Shown here in pieces: positions 11,690 to 22,099 of a stretch of DNA of 64,000 nucleotides. The position numbers were made by a program, and so were the translations under genes. Each line of letters begins with the position of its first letter. Positions within the stretch are counted from its first letter, which is position 1. Origin of the DNA: Odobenus rosmarus divergens (Eukaryota > Chordata > Mammalia > Carnivora > Odobenidae); assembly GCF_000321225.1 (NCBI RefSeq), contig NW_004450403.1, positions 1,449,674 through 1,513,673 of the forward strand, given 5' to 3'. The notes beneath the pieces are model-generated. The model made no database searches, was not told the origin of the DNA, and saw only the letters and a list, made by a program, of their open reading frames with translations.

Positions 11690-12200
11690 TCTAGCCAGCA
11701 AATTCCTGTTCAACATATACCGCATACCTACGATGAGCCAGGCCCACCGTGATAAGCACTAAGGATTCAAGAGTGAGAACAACGAACACAACCTTTGTTC
11801 CCAGGGACTTTACAGTTTAGGTTACTTAAATACCCGGAGTAAAAAAATGTATGTCTAAGAAGCTGGGATGAAAAGAACATGATCCTATGCACAGCACAGT
11901 AGAGGGCGGGGCCGTCAGGGAAGGATTCCTGGGAATGATATTTGAGCCCAAATCTAAAAAAAAAACAAAACAGGGTAGTTAACTAGAGAAAGTGGGGGCA
12001 GTGTTTCTGGAGAGGACACAGCTATGCCCAGGGAAGGAGTGAGACATTAACACAAAGCAAAACCGAAGGAAGCCCGCGGTCAGAGGAGAAAGAAGGAGGT
12101 GTCCTGGTGCAGGGGGTTTAGGGACTCAGAGCACGGCGGAGGCTTCTGCACTTGATCCTAAAGGATCATGGAACACACCGGTGATTTAAGCTGAAGGTTA
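11690..12200 (+). mobile_element. Ancient LINE-derived repeat, family not resolved
   Basis: Same family as 2335-2720 and 30610-31540: 'gagccaggcccaccgtgataagcactaaggattcaag' at the start, then CAGGGAAGGATTCCTGGGAA, ATATTTGAGCCC, and near the end 'ggcggaggcttctgcacttgatcctaaagg'. About 500 bp, heavily diverged, no coding potential. Confidence 0.6.
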
Positions 12201-12829
12201 GCATGATTAGATTTGAATTGGAAAGCATCAATTTGGCATCTGCTTACTAGAAACAACCAAACAAAACCAGTTTTTGAATCGATAGACTTATACTCCCTTA
12301 GTAGACAATTCTCAAAAAAATCTTCCTTACTCAGGTGCTGACTCTGCACATCAATGACTGGGTAGTTTGTACTCTATATATAGCTTAGCCCCGGTGAGTG
12401 CTGCCAACCAGGGTTTCCTGGCCACTTTGTGTAAATGAGCCTCTTTAATTTCCTTGAAAAGTTGAGGTGGGTGTGTGTGTGTTGGGGGGGTGGAGAATCC
12501 GGGAGTGATGATGGTAAGGTGTCTTCACAGTCAGAATGAGTTCGGAGAAGTTTTATGAACGAACGAGAAAACTGACAACAGATCTTTGAGAACACGTGAC
12601 AGTGGGAGGAACAACGGGGAGGTTTTTCGATGTCCAGTTCCACCGTAGATGAGCCCTAGCCACCCAGTGCTTCTAGGATTCGCTCATTCATGCAAAACAC
12701 ACTTTCTTTCCTGTTTTAAAAAATGCACCCATGCACTAAATCTCGTGCTAAGCTCTGGGCACGTACAAATAAAGTGTGGGGCCAGACTTCAAGTCACCAG
12801 CCCTCTCCCTGCGGAGGGGAGAAGCCAAT
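12201..12829. other. Unique DNA with a short (GT)n tract
   Basis: No gene seen. 12470-12492 is a short GT run going into a G run. 12660-12780 could be a decayed repeat (CTCATTCATGC, then 'ctaagctctgggcacg'). Confidence 0.5.
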
Positions 12830-13080
12830 GCTTAGGGAGCACTGCGGAGTTCCAGATGGGCGGGGTGCTTTGTCATGCATCCCATTATTCACCTCTTGGC
12901 CCTGCCAGGTGAGGCCACCACCTCTTAGCCCCACTTTTAGGAATGAGAAAAATAGGACTAACCTGAAGCACCCAACCTAAGTCAGGCTGTTAGTAAGTGG
13001 CCGAGACAGGGGTCACACAGGTCTCTTTGACCGGGCGCCCTCGTTCTTTCCACTATAAGGCACTGGAAGCAGGTAATCAC
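12830..13080 (-). mobile_element. MIR SINE, minus strand
   Basis: Reverse complement of MIR: 'ggtgctttgtcatgcatcccattattcacctc', CCCACTTTTAGGAATGAGAA, 'acctgaagcacccaacctaag', TTAGTAAGTGGCCGAGACAG, then 'gtctctttgacc'. Nearly full length. Confidence 0.8.
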
Positions 13081-13339
13081 ACAACAAGGGGATGGACGCT
13101 TTCGGGAGGCGTGCGGGGGCTGAGTGCGGGGACACTAGGCATGGCTTGCAATACTTCCCAGCCCGAGGATGAGGCCCACGAGTGGACTCGCAGTGCTCTG
13201 TGAACTAGAAAGTGCTGCATAAATAGAAGGGACCTTGTAACCCCCCCAAGCCGGTCTGCTGTGCCAGGGGGTTCTCAGGGTGAGGAGGACAGGCTGGGAC
13301 TACAGCCATTCAATTCAGTTATTTCCAGGACATTCTTGG
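13081..13339. other. Unique GC-richer DNA
   Basis: Flank of the CpG island. No repeat or coding sequence that I recognise. Confidence 0.5.
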
Positions 13340-13880
13340 CAACGGCGAAGCCGCAGGGGTGGGTCTGCCAGCCAGCGACCTCTCCCCTCCCACATGGAAG
13401 CGCGGGGCTGTCGGCGGCGCGGGGACCCGGCTGGCGCTGCCCGCTAGCAGGCCGCGCAGGGTCTATCCCCCCGGCGGAGAGGGGAAACCTGGCTCAGCCT
13501 GGGAGCCCGGGAGCACACTTCTCCCTGGGGCCCAGCCCAGGAGGCCCTCAGGCTCCAGCTGCCCTGCGGAGGTCTGCACCCCAGGTCCGGGGCGGGTGTG
13601 CTGGGAGACAGGCTGTGTGAGCTTACAGGGGTTTCGCGGGCGGCCGGGGTGGGGTGGCAGGCCGGGGCAGCTCCGACAGCAGGGCTGGGAGAGCCGGCCC
13701 CGAGGCCTCTGGGGAACGCGAGGCCGGCTCAGGGCAGAAATGCTCCCACCGACCGCCCTGTGGTCACTGTGGGGACGGCCCGCGGGGCTCAGCCTGGGCG
13801 GCCGCGCAGGACAGAAGGCCTGTGGGCTCCCTGCAGACTCGTCCACCAACTCCCGACACCGGGGATTCTTTCTTCTGCTT
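13340..13880. promoter_or_regulatory. CpG island, possible promoter
   Basis: GC-rich with dense CpG (for example eight CpGs in the 60 bases from 13381), while the surrounding tens of kb are CpG-poor. Such islands usually mark promoters. Overlapping frames run through it on both strands (176 codons at 13359-13889 plus, others minus) as expected from stop-poor GC-rich DNA. None shows a domain or a good exon structure. No TATA box is evident. A candidate splice donor (GCTGGTGAGTAAAC, about 14950-14963) lies roughly 1 kb downstream. Whether a transcript starts here is unknown. Confidence 0.6.
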
Positions 13881-13904
13881 TGTTTTTGAGCTTTTGTGGC
13901 AAGA

Positions 13905-14106
13905 AGCAGGAAAAAAATGGAGAGAGGCAGGCAGCTGCAAAAGAGGAGGGCGAGGCTGGAGGGGAAGAAGATCTGCAGAGTGTTGAGCGGGGAGGGGGAG
14001 TGGGGGGATGAGGAGGGGGAGAAGGGGGAAGGGGGAGGATGGAGGGGAGGTGGAGGTTGGGGAGAAGGGCGATGGGGAAAATGGAGAGGAGAGGAGCAGA
14101 GTGGGA
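13905..14106. repeat. Purine-rich (GGGGA)n low-complexity DNA, left of gap
   Basis: From 13905 the plus strand is almost all G and A (GAGGAGGGGGAGAAGGGGGA type). A segment at 13966-14000 (GAAGATCTGCAGAGTGTTGA) recurs right of the gap, pointing to a longer-period tandem repeat. Confidence 0.8.
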
Positions 14107-14544
14107 NNNNNNNNNNNNNNNNNNNNNNNNNNNNNNNNNNNNNNNNNNNNNNNNNNNNNNNNNNNNNNNNNNNNNNNNNNNNNNNNNNNNNNNNNNNNNN
14201 NNNNNNNNNNNNNNNNNNNNNNNNNNNNNNNNNNNNNNNNNNNNNNNNNNNNNNNNNNNNNNNNNNNNNNNNNNNNNNNNNNNNNNNNNNNNNNNNNNNN
14301 NNNNNNNNNNNNNNNNNNNNNNNNNNNNNNNNNNNNNNNNNNNNNNNNNNNNNNNNNNNNNNNNNNNNNNNNNNNNNNNNNNNNNNNNNNNNNNNNNNNN
14401 NNNNNNNNNNNNNNNNNNNNNNNNNNNNNNNNNNNNNNNNNNNNNNNNNNNNNNNNNNNNNNNNNNNNNNNNNNNNNNNNNNNNNNNNNNNNNNNNNNNN
14501 NNNNNNNNNNNNNNNNNNNNNNNNNNNNNNNNNNNNNNNNNNNN
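14107..14544. other. Assembly gap, 438 Ns
   Basis: Unresolved bases. The gap sits inside purine-rich tandem DNA, a usual cause of assembly failure. Open frames that appear to cross it are artefacts. Confidence 1.
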
Positions 14545-14632
14545 GGAGGGGGGAGGAGGCGATGAAGAACATTTGCAGAGTGCTGGGGGGGGAGGAGGAA
14601 GAGGAAGGGGGAGGAAGGAGAGCAGGAAGGAC
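14545..14632. repeat. Purine-rich low-complexity DNA, right of gap
   Basis: GGAGGGGGGAGGAGGCGATG, then GAAGAACATTTGCAGAGTGC and a GA/GGGGA tract. The GCAGAGTG copy lies exactly 600 positions after the one left of the gap (13974 versus 14574), though the true distance depends on the unknown gap length. Confidence 0.8.
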
Positions 14633-16499
14633 AGCGGTTCTGTCTGGGACAGAGAGCAGCTTCCAGAGGTGCAGGACAGTCTTTTCAAAGAAGCTCAGGA
14701 TGGCTCTGGGGTTTAAAGAAACCCCGAGGGGAGGAAAAGAGGGAAGTTTCCGGACTCTCCCTGGGGACTGCGTGTTTGCTCATTGAGGGGTCCGGATGGG
14801 GAATGACCATCCGCTGTAATCACTGTGGCTGCTCAGCTCCCACCCTGGACCATGGCGCAGCCGCAGCGCGCCCGGGAGCCCCCTGGGTCCGCAGGGTCAG
14901 GGCGGGCATGGGCATTGCTCTCTCCTGCGTGTGTGAAGAATTTCCGAGGCTGGTGAGTAAACGCTGCCATAAAAATCAACAAGAACAATGAAAAAGTCCC
15001 ACTGTTGATCAAAGTATTTCAGCACAACTGCAATGAGAGAGTTTCAGTTCTCCAGAGGACTCCTCTGCGGCAGAATGCGCCCCACCCACCCCGCACCTGA
15101 ATTTACCTTTCCCACCAAGCAAGTCCATGGAGAGAAGTTATTTGAACACAGCATGCCAGTGTCTCTAAGAGAAAGCTGCAACAGTGTCACCTCCAAGTGG
15201 ATGGCAGTGGCCATAAAGGACTGATATGGGGAGTGGTCTGCACTCACGCCTCGTTGCTCACGTCCACAAAAGCAGCAACCTTGTGCTAACTTAAGAAAGT
15301 CACCAGAGATCTTTCCTTTCTAGGTTTGCAAGGACTGTGGGGTCGCAGACAAAGGGTTATTTTCATGTCTGTCTTCAGCATTATTATTATAAGAAATTAA
15401 TATCATCCACCTTATCTAGGAATGTTTAAGGGTCGTGACCTGACCTGAACCGTGAACCCAAAACTGAACTGAACCACGTTAATTTGCAAAACCATCCACT
15501 GAAACTGAAACCGCACAGTGATTTTAGCTGAAATGTATCCTGAAACAATGTCTTCTAAAAACTTGGCTTGATGTATTTTGAAAGCAAATTAAGGGATGTA
15601 AAAATGTCTCTGAATGACCGGCCATCAGAGCTTTATTTGTAATATGAGTCAAAGCACATGCAGTGTGACCAAAATAATTAAAGAAGAGAAAAACCACGTC
15701 AGACCTTAGCATGACTGAGCTATCCACTTTCCAGACTGTTCCTGGCGGGAGAGGCAGGAGGGGAGTTGGAGCTGGTGAGGATGCCGTGGGTCCCTTGGGT
15801 CCCGGAGTCTGGCCTGGGGGAGGCAAAGCTGAGCCTGGGACAGCTCTGGGGTCAGGCTCCACAGGCAGGGAGAGAGACAAGTGAACTGGGGAGGGGTCTC
15901 CTCCTGGGGTGCTCAGGAAAGAGTGTTAACATTTTCTAAAACTGATGGAAAGAAATATGCCAGATCCTAAGTGAGCCCTTGTACTGACTCTAATTCTAGA
16001 ATTAGAATTAGAAACCTCCTTTGGTTTCACTCCACTTTGGTACTGCTTGTTTAGCATTTAAGTTTGTTACTCTCCAGGATTGGGGGTGGGGGTGGGGGAG
16101 GAAAAGGAAAGACAGTAAAAAGCCTGCCTTTCGTTAAGATGCAAGTGAAAACCAGGCCAGGGCACAGCCTGTGGGCCTGACTTCTCGAAAGACCCCTCCG
16201 CTGCGGAAGGAACTCTCCTGGGGCAGCTGCCTATCTTCAGATTCCCGGTTCCGTCCAGTATCAGCTTCTCCCACCGGGGTTACACACAGCTGACTGGATG
16301 AGAGTGTCAATAAAATGAACCCGAAGGCCGTTCTTCCCCCCCACTCCCCGGGCCCCAACAGCATCTTGACCTGCCCTTCCTGGACCCCAGCATGGCCAAG
16401 TGCCCTCCAAGCCTTGCTTCTCTGCCTTAAAATAACCCTTTCCTTCAAAACGTCCCTCTTCTTCAAGTTCTCATTTTAGGTTCCCTTTTATTTTAGCAG
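14633..16499. other. Unique DNA with GC-rich patches
   Basis: No gene that I can support. The 71-codon plus frame at 14776-14991 contains a good splice-donor match but no known domain. 15430-15510 has a run of short CTGAA/TGAACC repeats. 15989-16006 is a perfect 18-bp palindrome. 16082-16100 is (GGGGGT)n. The 118-codon minus frame at 15524-15880 and the 110-codon minus frame at 16134-16466 show nothing recognisable. Confidence 0.45.
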
Positions 16500-17310
16500 C
16501 TGTATTAGTTCCCTAGGGCTTCGATAACAAAACGTTACCCCTAGCGGCCTGAAACAACAGAAATGTATTTTCTCACAGTTTGGGAAGCTGGAGGTCCGAA
16601 ATCGAGGTGTCGGTGGGGTCATGCTCCGCCTCCGAATCCTTCAGAGAAGGATGCATCCCCTTGAACTGCATCCCCTAAAGTTTGTGTGTCAAAGTCCTAA
16701 CACTCCATCCCGCAGACTATGACTTTATTTGGAAATAAGGTCTGGGCAGATGCAGTCACATAAGGGGAGGTCATGCCAGGGGTGCAGGCCCGCGGCAGCA
16801 TGCCCGGGGTCCTGATAAAGGGGGCACGTGGACACAGGCATGCATGTGGAGAGCAGCACGTGAAGGCAAAGCAGACACTGCGGGGACCAGACTCTCCCCT
16901 ACAGCCTCCCAAGGGAGTGTGTCCCCCCGAACACCTCCAGCTCAGACGTCCAGCCCTCAGAACTGTGAGACCTTCATTTCTGTGTTTGAAACGGCTCTGT
17001 TCTCGGGGCTTCACGACCTGGTCCCTGGGTCAGTGCTAGCAGACTGACCGAGGGACCATCGTCCTTGCATCTCCTGAGCTCGGGTGGCTGCTACTAATCC
17101 TCGGCATCCAGTCCCTGCCCCCAGCTCGCATGCCTTGTCTCTGTGCGTCTGTGTCCCTGAGTCGTTTGGATGAGGTCCCACAGGAGTGGCTTCCTGGTAA
17201 GTGCATTCTGCCTGCAAAGACCTCATTTCCAAATAAGATCCCATTCACATGTCCTGGGGACTTAGGACTTCCGTATCTTTCTTGGGGACATGATTCAATG
17301 CAAACTCCTT
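16500..17310 (-). mobile_element. Old LTR-like repeat (MaLR type?), minus strand, split
   Basis: 16500-16650 (CTGTATTAGTTCCCTAGGGC, 'cctgaaacaacagaaatg', TTTTCTCACAGTTTGGGAAG, CTGGAGGTCC) and about 17055-17310 ('catgccttgtctctgtgcgtctgtgtcc', AAAGACCTCATTTCCAAATAAG, CTTAGGACTTC, 'ggggacatgattcaatgcaaac') are the two ends of one widely dispersed mammalian LTR-like element in reverse orientation. The middle is occupied by a forward copy. The family name is recalled, not checked. No internal retroviral genes. Confidence 0.6.
16655..17053 (+). mobile_element. Related LTR-like repeat, plus strand, nested
   Basis: Reads TGAACTGCATCCCCTAAAGT, 'caaagtcctaac', 'actatgactttatttggaaataaggtct', 'gcagatgcagtcac', then 'ccagccctcagaactgtgagac' and ends 'gtcagtgctagcagactgacc'. 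This is the same repeat group as its host in the opposite orientation, so the host halves and the insert form an inverted arrangement. Non-coding. Confidence 0.6.
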
Positions 17311-17689
17311 GAATGCGTGAAGCACGCTCATTGCTCCTTCCTCAGAGCCTGGCGACTGCCCATCTATCTACTCACTTCCATCTGTTTCCTGTCTCAGATG
17401 CCCCAAGGTACCATTTTTCCCCTGGCCACCCTGATATCCAGGGTTCTCTTCTCTGCCCCAACATTGAGAAGGTTGCCCATGGCCTCCTAACCACCCCACA
17501 CCCCTGCACTAAAGGCTGGGCAGTCCATCTTCCTGGGCAGTGACACCATGGACTCCTGGACCTGCTCGCCTCTCTCACCTTCCAGAAAGCTTCTCAGGTT
17601 CCCAACCCCTTCCCAGAGTCCCCTGCTCCTTAGATGCTGGGGCTGCCAGGCCTTCCATGCAGGTGAGCCGTGCGGCTGCTCCCTGTCCC
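17311..17689. other. Unique GC-rich DNA, no gene seen
   Basis: Overlapping frames on both strands (up to 135 codons on the minus strand, 17487-17894) are mutually exclusive and lack domains. Could include the decayed 5' part of the L2 that follows. Confidence 0.45.
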
Positions 17690-17832
17690 TGGCAGCTTGT
17701 GCACCCTGTACACCTGTGGGACACCCTGTACGCCCCCTTCTCTGCACCCCCTCGAGCACTGCAACCGTTGGTCTGGCACAGAATAAGCACCTGCAGTCTT
17801 TGAATGACTGAATGAATGCATGAATGAATGGG
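17690..17832 (+). mobile_element. L2 LINE 3' end
   Basis: GGTCTGGCACAGAATAAGCA and 'cctgcagtctttgaatgac', ending in repeated TGAATGAATGCATGAATGAA, the usual L2 terminus. Confidence 0.65.
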
Positions 17833-17859
17833 ACCTTGTGAGTTTTCAGAAGTGTAGAA

Positions 17860-18020
17860 TGAAGTAAACATCCAGGCTGATAGCACTGAGGCAACAGCAG
17901 ATAATCCAGGTTTGAATCCTACCTCTTGCACTTATCAGCTGTGTGATAGCAGCTCTGGATCTCGGCTTACTAGTCTGTAACATGCATGTTGTAATAAATA
18001 GCTCACAGGTTCTTGCTACA
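17860..18020 (+). mobile_element. MIR SINE
   Basis: MIR landmarks in order: 'gataatccaggtttgaatcctacctcttgcacttatcagctgtgtgatagc', 'ctcggcttactagtctgtaac', then AATAAATAGCTCACAGGTTC. Good partial match. Confidence 0.8.
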
Positions 18021-19119
18021 ATGTTTCTGCGCAGCCTGCATCATTACACTTTGTACAGTGCTGGCCTGATGATCTATGTTCAGCATTTTTTATCTGCACA
18101 TGACTTCAGACTGTGGGGGTGGGGGAGCCAGAAAGAGAAACATCTCACTGAAATTTAAAATCAGCTGGTTGGGACCTCACCCCCAAATTCTAGGAATTTC
18201 GTGCTTTGCCACATTAATTTCATTAAATATTCACGGCATTGTGCATATCTTCTGAATCTGCCTGGGAACCCCGGAGGAAAAAACACTTCTTGGGTCTTCT
18301 GAAAATGTACCCTGAGCTAGACGACGTGCGCGGGTGCCGGCAGTGGGCAATCGGAGAGCAGGCTGAATGAAAAATGAGAGAGGCTGAGGGAAAGCAGGTC
18401 CCTGCAAGAACAGAACTTGGCTTCTGCTGCATGCCAGCAAGAGGCCCGTTGTGGGCTGGCCAACCACCGTCCGCTGGGTGTGCTGTCCTGTAAGTAGGAG
18501 GTGCATTCCCCCCCCCCGGGAGCCCCTGTCTGTGAGATCATGGGCAAGCACCAGCTGGAGGACACTCAGGACCTTTCCTGCAGCCTGCTCTCAGGTATAG
18601 TACTTGAAGAGGAAGAGCCACACCTAGCACTTGGAATATCCAGTTTCTTGAAAATACTAGATCAATGTATCCTGTCTTCACAAAGACAGTCTCATCCATG
18701 CAGAAATCATTTGTATCTATAAAACGTAGAGTTACCAGAGTGAAATGGTTTTGCTGCCTTTTGAGGTTCCTTCCCGAATGCTTGTACTAGTGGACTCAAG
18801 GGGGAACTGTTGGAGGGAGGGGAAATGGAGCGGAGAGCTCATGGCCACAGGCTTGCACGGCCCCACTCAACTGAAGTTCTCCACTGATTTCCACTGCACA
18901 GAGATTTACGCTTTGCAAACCTCACTTACCAGGGCTATTTCATTTCATTCAAATTAGAGTATCATTTTGCCTTCTTGAGAGGATTGGCAAAATATGAGTT
19001 GAAGTAATATTTGCAAGACATTTATTTTCCATTTTTCAGGGAGGAAACGAATTCAGAGGAGGGAGCTTGGGGCGGAGCACCACGCTCTGTCCCTACACCT
19101 GTTTTCTTTGAGACCCTGG
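18021..19119. other. Unique DNA, no gene seen
   Basis: Short frames only. C run (9-10 bp) at about 18509. 18960-19060 is weakly MIR-like. No domain recognised in the 106-codon minus frame at 18231-18551. Confidence 0.45.
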
Positions 19120-19290
19120 TGCAGATGCTCTGCCTATGATTTCTTATCTAATACTTTCCACAGCCGTGTGTGTGGGGGGGGGTATTATTTTTCATTCCAA
19201 ATATGAGGAAAAAGAGATTTACATGATTTAAGTGATACGCCAAAGGCCGTATGGTTAGTTTACAGTGGAGCTGGGATTTAAACTTAAATT
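19120..19290 (-). mobile_element. MIR SINE, minus strand
   Basis: 'cttatctaatactttccacag', a GT/G run, 'attatttttcattccaaatatgagg', 'gatttaagtgatacgccaaagg', then CAGTGGAGCTGGGATTTAAA: reverse-complement MIR order with a short simple repeat grown inside it. Confidence 0.75.
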
Positions 19291-20879
19291 TTCTAGCTAT
19301 ATATGTGATTTTATTTAAATGATACTGAGTCACACACATCAATAATTTACTTAAAAAAAAACCTTCTCCCAGGACGGGCATAATAATAGATGTGACCAGA
19401 AAGAGAACATACCTTGTGAGAACTGACTGAGGTGGGGGGCATTCACAAGGTGACAATCCAGTGCGTCCTGCTACCATTTACATGACAACGCACCACTTTG
19501 GACTGTGCGGTACCTGGTACCGTTCCCGGTTCTGGGTCTTTCCCTTGTCAACCTCATGCAGAGTCGCAGGAAGAGAGAAGCAAGTAAAACCCAGACTAGG
19601 TGAAGGGGAAGAAGCAACAACTATGTTCCCTTTGTTGGACTTGACTGTGGAGCTTTGAGACGCGGACCCAGGTGCTGACCGGGAGGAAGGCCTGGGGCGT
19701 TTGGAATGTTCCCTTGTCCTCAGAGCCTCAGCCGAGCCCTCAGGGGTACCCGGCTTCAGCTCAGCCCTGAGGGGGTGGGAGGCGTTTCAGGCTGTTCCCT
19801 GGCCTCAAGAGGTTTACACCCTCCATCCATCTGAAGGCTGGGAAGACACGCAGATCAGTGAGGTAAGTTTACAGGGACTGTGGTTTATGGTGCGCAGACC
19901 TTTTCATCTTTACCTGCTTAACAGGTCCACCTGTTAAGACCTGCTCCACAGGTCTCTGATTCTGTAGCTTTGAGGAAAGGGGACCTTGGCTAAGTCAAGT
20001 CTGGACAGTTACTGCTGCCGGCAATACCATGTGGGTTGTTAGCTTGAGAGGGTACATTCTTCTATAGTATCCTCAAAAGAACCAAGAAATTATCAAACAT
20101 ATAGCATTCGAGAAGCTTTATATGAGGGAATATGATACAACCTTTGAAATCGAATTTGAAATATTACTTATTATCTTGAAGTTAAAATGAAATAGGGCCC
20201 CCAGGCTGGAACTGCATAAACGGTGTCCAGTTATGCACGGTATTTCATACTCGTGTCTCAGGCCACAGATCCGAATGTCCACGAAATGTTCATTTCTTTA
20301 TTGTCCATAACATGACTTGTTATCTGATGGAGAGGCACATCCCCAGGGTCGTAGAACACCGCCTCTGGCCTTTGTAGGCTTGCTCCTTTTGACAGGGCTG
20401 CCCAGAGTTTCAGTATCTTGCCAAGGTTTCGGGGGTGAGGCAGAACAGAGGACTGGGGTCAGGGGGGTGTTCAGTGCCCAATGCAGCTGTTGCTGAGAGG
20501 TGAAACACCCCAGCATCTGGGACTTTCACAACAGTGGGGCCTTCTGCTGCTTGGGGTCGTGTGCAAGGTGGAAGTTCCTGGGTGCACAGGTTGGACATAT
20601 CATGGGGTCACCTTTCCCTGAGGACTTGGGGTGTGCTCGGGGTGAAGGCACAGAACCCACAGACGTCTCCTCTTCTCATTTCTTTCTTTTTCATCGTTTG
20701 AAGGAAACTATTCTTCACCCATGCTCCCGGCTGAGACACTTTGTATAAACACTGTATATCTGTCCCTTCTAACGTGACTTGGGCGTTCCAGGAAGGAACC
20801 CTGTGGGGACTGAGCCCTCTAGTGCTGTGATCACACAACCAATACCCCAATGAATTAGGGAACTAGAAAGGAGAGAGAC
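19291..20879. other. Unique DNA, no gene seen
   Basis: No repeat that I can name with confidence. 20040-20180 may be a decayed L1 piece. Small frames have no recognisable product. Confidence 0.45.
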
Positions 20880-21112
20880 ACAGAAATCATATAGGTTCAT
20901 ATGTACATCTCTGTGTCTAAAGGCCTGTAAAGCTACACTTCTATGCATCTCTGGCTTGCTTTCTGTATTTATCTTGAAGAAGATACACCAAAACACTAGC
21001 GGTGGTTATGACAGGGAGTGGCTGGTAGGATTTTCAATGGTTTTAATGTGTAAAAACTCCTTTATAACTTTTTTATTAATAACTAAAATAAATAATGCTG
21101 TTTAGTAAAATG
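20880..21112 (+). mobile_element. Old LINE-1 3' UTR-like fragment
   Basis: 'gaagaagatacaccaaaacactagcggtggttatgacaggg', 'gtaggattttcaatggttttaatg', then 'ctcctttataacttttttattaataac' resembles a common old L1 3' UTR ('caccaaaatgttaacagtggttatctctgggtgg'). Diverged. Confidence 0.5.
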
Positions 21113-21180
21113 ATACATGTAGACGTGTTTTAAGTTACTATAGGAGTCTCAAAAATTAAGATATTAGAAAGAGTAATTAG

Positions 21181-21374
21181 GGGTGCCTGGGTGGCTCAGT
21201 AGTTAAGCATCTGCCTTCGGCTTGGGTCATGATCCCGGGGTCCTGGGATCGAGCCCTGCATCAGGCTCCCTGCTCAGTGGAGAGTCTGCTTCTCCCTCTC
21301 TCACTCCCCCTGCTTTGGTTCCCTCTCTCGCTGTGTCTCTCTCTGTCAAATAAATAAATAAATCTTTAAAAAAA
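21181..21374 (+). mobile_element. Can-SINE (tRNA-Lys derived), plus strand
   Basis: GGGTGCCTGGGTGGCTCAGT head with A-box-like TGGCTCAGTAGTTAAGC, B-box-like GGGATCGAGCCCTGC, CT-rich linker, then CAAATAAATAAATAAATCTT and an A tail. Target-site duplication AAAGAGTAAT at about 21168-21177 and 21375-21384. Structurally complete. Transcription would be by RNA polymerase III if active. Confidence 0.95.
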
Positions 21375-21384
21375 AAAGAGTAAT

Positions 21385-22095
21385 ATATAGGAAGTGAGCT
21401 GTCATTTAGGATCTTCAGCGCAAGGCAAGGACCAAATTCTGTTTTTCCTGAAGAATGGCAAATTAATTTCTCCCAGCTTATTTATACAGAGTTAGTAACA
21501 GGTAGTATAAACATGCACTATGAAAAATCATCTCCATCATTGTTTGATATAATTTGTGCAGGGAATGTGTTTCTCCAAGTAGACTATGTGACATTTAATT
21601 TTCAATGTGACATTTTTATGCACTCTAAGCTGTGTAACTTCATGTATTACCTGACAAGGAAAGTGGAAAATGAGGCTCAGCTCTGACGGTTTAAGGGACC
21701 CCCCAGCAGGTAGGAACCTAAACAGTGGAACATCCCTTCTCTTGAGTTTTCCAGAATTCCTCCTGGTGATCTTCCCCAAAACTACCACATGAAACAGGTC
21801 CCCACCATAGTTGTAGAAACACATGAACCAGGAAGCAACTGGAACACACAACAAAACTGTCAACAGTCTAAGGACCCAGTTGACCCCATTCTTCACTCCT
21901 CCTTGAAACTTGGTTTTAATTACTGCTCAGGTCTGCCGAAGCACTCCCTTCCTGTCTAGCCTAATTTCCACATGAGCTGTGCCCCAGCTTGGAGCCTCGT
22001 TGATTTCTCTGGACTTTAAATCTGATCATGATGCTCCTCCCATGGTGAATGGCTCCCCTCTGCTCACAGGATGAAACCCCAACCACAAGGCATGA
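21385..22095. other. Unique DNA, no gene seen
   Basis: The 119-codon minus frame at 21537-21896 has a hydrophobic stretch near its start but no known domain and no supporting exon signals. I treat it as chance. Confidence 0.45.
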
Positions 22096-22099
22096 TACA

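Noticed and set aside
13463..14786. Frames of 185-369 codons crossing 14107-14544
   Set aside because: They are kept open by Ns in the assembly gap and by purine-rich low-complexity DNA.
21181..21374. tRNA-Lys gene
   Set aside because: tRNA-like head is part of a Can-SINE with CT-rich linker, A tail and target duplication, not a foldable mature tRNA gene.
21537..21896. 119-codon minus frame with a signal-peptide-like start
   Set aside because: Hydrophobic run only. No family, no exon signals, isolated.
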